Part shown: in pieces, positions 62,056 to 64,000 of the stretch | How the letters are laid out: each line of letters starts with the position of its first letter | How positions within the stretch are numbered: position 1 is the first letter of the stretch | The notes under the pieces: generated by a model | Told to the model about the DNA's origin: nothing | Database searches by the model: none | Seen by the model: only the letters and a program-made list of their open reading frames with translations | Source: Arthrobacter oryzae | GTDB lineage: Bacteria > Actinomycetota > Actinomycetes > Actinomycetales > Micrococcaceae | Length of the DNA stretch: 64,000 nt | Direction: 5' to 3' | Assembly (NCBI RefSeq): GCF_030718995.1 | Contig: NZ_CP132204.1 | Coordinates: 4,216,001-4,280,000, forward strand | Position numbers and translations under genes: made by a program

Positions 62056-63144
62056 CTATTGGCCGTTCGGAAGCCACTCCGCCACCGGTTCCACGCCGAG
62101 GTCTTCCGCGTCGAACAGCGTCAGCGCCTCCTGGCCGAACACGCCGTCCGGAACCGCATAGCCCAGGTGCGTCCAGGCCGGAGCCATGGCGATCCGGCCA
62201 CGGGGCGTTCGCCCCAGAAGCCCCTCGCGGACAAGGAACGGCTCCGCGACGGTTTCCACTGTTTCCGGTTCCTCGCCCACGGCAATGGCCAGGGTGGACA
62301 GTCCCACCGGGCCGCCGCCGAACTTGGTGATCAGGGCTTCGAGGACGGAGCGGTCCAGACGGTCAAGCCCCCGCTTGTCCACTTCATACATGTCCAGCGC
62401 GGCGGACGCCGCCCGCGCGTCGATTTGTTCGATGCCGTGGACCAGTGCCCAGTCGCGGACGCGGCGAAGGAGGCGGTTCGCGATTCGGGGCGTGCCCCGG
62501 GACCGGCCCGCGATTTCGCTGAACCCCGCCGAGTTGACCTTCAGGTCCAACAGACCGGCCGACCGCCTCAGGACCAGCTCCAGTTCCTCGACTGAGTAGA
62601 ATTCCAGGTGCCCCGTGAAGCCGAACCTGTCCCGCAGCGGGCCGGGCAAAAGCCCGGCGCGGGTGGTGGCGCCCACGAGCGTAAAGGGCGGCAGCTCGAG
62701 TGGAATTGCCGTGGCTCCCGCCCCCTTGCCCACCACGATGTCCACCCGGAAATCTTCCATAGCCATGTACAGCATTTCCTCTGCCGGCCGGGACATGCGG
62801 TGGATTTCGTCAAGGAAAAGGACTTCACCCTCGGACAGCGAGGAAAGGATGGCTGCCAGGTCGCCGGCGTGCTGGATGGCCGGACCGCTGCTGATCCGCA
62901 GTGGAGCATTCATCTCGGCCGCGATGATCATGGACAACGTGGTCTTGCCGAGTCCGGGCGGGCCGGAGAGCAGGACATGGTCGGCGCTGCGTCCGCGCAT
63001 CCGCGATGCTTCCAGCACCAGCGACAGCTGTTTGCGGACACGGTGCTGGCCCACGAAGTCATGCAGGTTCCTGGGCCGGAGGGCCGCCTCGATGACCCGT
63101 TCCTCCGGTTCCTCTCCCCCGCCGACCAGGGACGGCTCAGCCAC
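62056..63144 (-). CDS. ruvB: Holliday junction branch migration ATPase RuvB
   Basis: RuvB is the hexameric motor that moves Holliday junctions. The 362 residues have RPRNLHDFVGQHRVRKQL, Walker A SGPPGLGKTTLSMIIAAEM near residue 60, Walker B VLFLDEIHRMSRPAEEML, sensor 1 LVGATTRAGLLPGPLRDRFG, the arginine-finger region SRGTPRIANRLLRRVRDWA, and a C-terminal winged helix with EPFLVREGLLGRTPRGR. The GTG start overlaps ruvA by 8 bases. Confidence 0.98.
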   Translation of the reverse strand: MAEPSLVGGGEEPEERVIEAALRPRNLHDFVGQHRVRKQLSLVLEASRMRGRSADHVLLSGPPGLGKTTLSMIIAAEMNAPLRISSGPAIQHAGDLAAILSSLSEGEVLFLDEIHRMSRPAEEMLYMAMEDFRVDIVVGKGAGATAIPLELPPFTLVGATTRAGLLPGPLRDRFGFTGHLEFYSVEELELVLRRSAGLLDLKVNSAGFSEIAGRSRGTPRIANRLLRRVRDWALVHGIEQIDARAASAALDMYEVDKRGLDRLDRSVLEALITKFGGGPVGLSTLAIAVGEEPETVETVAEPFLVREGLLGRTPRGRIAMAPAWTHLGYAVPDGVFGQEALTLFDAEDLGVEPVAEWLPNGQ

Positions 63145-63781
63145 GGGTGCCTACCCTGTTGCCGGCGCGGGCGCCGTCCTGGCCAAGCCACCGCAGAGTG
63201 GCCCGCAGGATCTCGGCCACCTGGCCGCCCGCTTCGAGTTCCGGGGAATCCGAGAGCGCTTTGTCGATGCTGGCGGCGGCGTCCTTTTCGGACCAGCCGA
63301 GGCTCGTCATGGCTGCCACCACCTGCGGCTTCCACGGCGCGGCGGCTGCTGCTGCGGGCGCTGCCGCCGCGCCGGTCCCGTGCGGCACCAGTTTCCCGGC
63401 AAGCTCCAGGACAATCCTTCCAGCGACCTTGGGCCCGATGCCGGGAACCTTCGTGAAGGCCTTGCCGTCGCCGGTATGCGCCGCAACGCGGATCGCTTCG
63501 GGGTCGTGGACGGCCAGCACAGCCAGGGCCAGCCGCGGCCCCACGCCGCTCACACTGAGCAGGACATCGAAGACTTCACGTTCGTCGTCGCTGGCGAATC
63601 CAAACAGCGTCAGGGAATCCTCGCGCACAATGAGGGACGTGAAGAGCTTGCCTTCCTCGCCGGTGCGCAGCCCGCTGAGGGTCTGGGGTGTGGCGTTTAC
63701 GCTCATGCCGGCACCGTTGAGGTCGATCACGGCGGAGGACAACCCGACGTGCGCTACGGTTCCGCGGAGAAAACTGATCAA
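63137..63781 (-). CDS. ruvA: Holliday junction DNA-binding protein RuvA
   Basis: RuvA tetramers bind the four-way junction and load RuvB. The 214 residues show the N-terminal OB-fold (MISFLRGTVAHVGLSSAVID), two helix-hairpin-helix motifs (LLSVSGVGPRLALAVLA and FTKVPGIGPKVAGRIVLELA), an Ala-rich flexible linker (about 145-160), and the RuvB-binding domain III (QVVAAMTSLGWSEKDAAASI). The start is TTG 63781 with AGGAG upstream. Confidence 0.97.
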   Translation of the reverse strand: MISFLRGTVAHVGLSSAVIDLNGAGMSVNATPQTLSGLRTGEEGKLFTSLIVREDSLTLFGFASDDEREVFDVLLSVSGVGPRLALAVLAVHDPEAIRVAAHTGDGKAFTKVPGIGPKVAGRIVLELAGKLVPHGTGAAAAPAAAAAAPWKPQVVAAMTSLGWSEKDAAASIDKALSDSPELEAGGQVAEILRATLRWLGQDGARAGNRVGTRG

Positions 63782-63899
63782 GGCCGGGCTCCTGGGTTAC
63801 ACAAAAAACTGGGTTTACATGAAAATACGGGGTTCCACTAATAACGGCCGGAACAAAACCCGCCATCCGAACATATCTACGAATACCCTAGCAAGTTCC

Positions 63900-63915
63900 C
63901 CGGCTGCACAGCCGG
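63900..63915 (-). terminator. Short hairpin after ruvC
   Basis: CCGGCTG (63900-63906) and CAGCCGG (63909-63915) pair perfectly 4 bases past the ruvC stop, with a tight 2-base loop (in practice a 4-base loop). It may terminate ruvC before ruvA, which would then need its own promoter in the 120 bases that follow. Confidence 0.5.
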
Positions 63916-63919
63916 ACAT

Positions 63920-64000
63920 TCAGCGTGCCCGGCGCGCCTTGGCTTCCGCCTCGGCCCATGCCCGCTGCGCCGGGGTCAACGCCGAACTGCCCGGTCCCGT
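63920..64000 (-). CDS. ruvC: RuvC Holliday junction resolvase, 3' end only
   Basis: Twenty-six codons and the stop are in the window. The translation ends in ALTPAQRAWAEAEAKARRAR, a basic Ala/Glu tail like the C terminus of actinobacterial RuvC. Position upstream of ruvA on the same strand is the standard ruvC-ruvA-ruvB order. The catalytic core lies outside the window, so the call rests on context and the tail. Confidence 0.75.
   Translation of the reverse strand, partial: TGPGSSALTPAQRAWAEAEAKARRAR

Noticed and set aside
63840..63900. LexA (SOS) box upstream of ruvA
   Set aside because: CGAAC near 63877 is followed by a spacer but not by a matching GTTCG half-site, so the palindrome needed for LexA is absent.

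Overview
This is a GC-rich chromosomal window from an actinobacterium, most likely Arthrobacter, Pseudarthrobacter or a close relative in the Micrococcaceae. The evidence is the gene content and order: metK-coaBC-rpoZ-gmk-mihF-pyrF, a pyr operon with an embedded PH-like membrane gene, rpsD-DUF948-alaS-ruvX-mltG-aroE-aroC-aroK-aroB-efp-nusB, and ruvC-ruvA-ruvB-yajC-secD-secF-relA. A PriA without helicase motifs and an actinobacterial-type integration host factor fit the same placement. GTG and TTG starts and 1- to 4-base stop/start overlaps are common. I saw no tRNA, rRNA, insertion sequence, prophage or CRISPR array.

Layout. 1-622: 3' part of a family-4-type glycosyltransferase. 661-15881 (minus strand): priA, metK, coaBC, rpoZ, gmk, mihF, then the pyrimidine operon read as pyrR-pyrB-pyrC-PH protein-carA-carB-pyrF, with a PyrR-binding hairpin just before pyrR. 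16103-17368: a PrsW-like membrane protease, convergent with nusB across a strong bidirectional terminator. 17449-29395 (minus): rpsD, two small membrane genes, alaS, ruvX, mltG, four shikimate-pathway genes, a TPR gene, efp and nusB. 29603-32370: a cupin, rarA and a Vms1-like peptidyl-tRNA hydrolase.

32657-40102 is an accessory cell-surface locus. It encodes a secreted galactose-oxidase-like copper radical oxidase (GlxA type) with two tandem N-terminal modules, an exported excalibur-like protein, a processive CslA-like GT2 synthase, a GT39-type membrane glycosyltransferase, and a polyprenyl-phosphate GT2 fused to GtrA. The pairing recalls the Streptomyces cslA-glxA locus but adds a lipid-linked sugar decoration module. 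This is the most interesting part of the window. 40139-47120 is a catabolic cluster: a ketosteroid-dehydrogenase-like flavoprotein interrupted by one in-frame TAA, an IclR regulator, an SDR, an intact second flavoprotein, a Dabb protein and an MHS-type transporter. Two matching inverted repeats, one before iclR and one before the SDR operon, are candidate IclR operators.

47136-64000 returns to core functions: a GNAT acetyltransferase, aspS, an APC permease, hisS, a membrane-anchored cyclophilin, a DUF349 protein, an AbiEi-like protein, relA, secF, secD, yajC, ruvB, ruvA and the 3' end of ruvC. Several divergent promoters here contain perfect inverted repeats. No gene-free stretch exceeds 300 bases; the longest, about 286 bases, precedes the copper oxidase gene.
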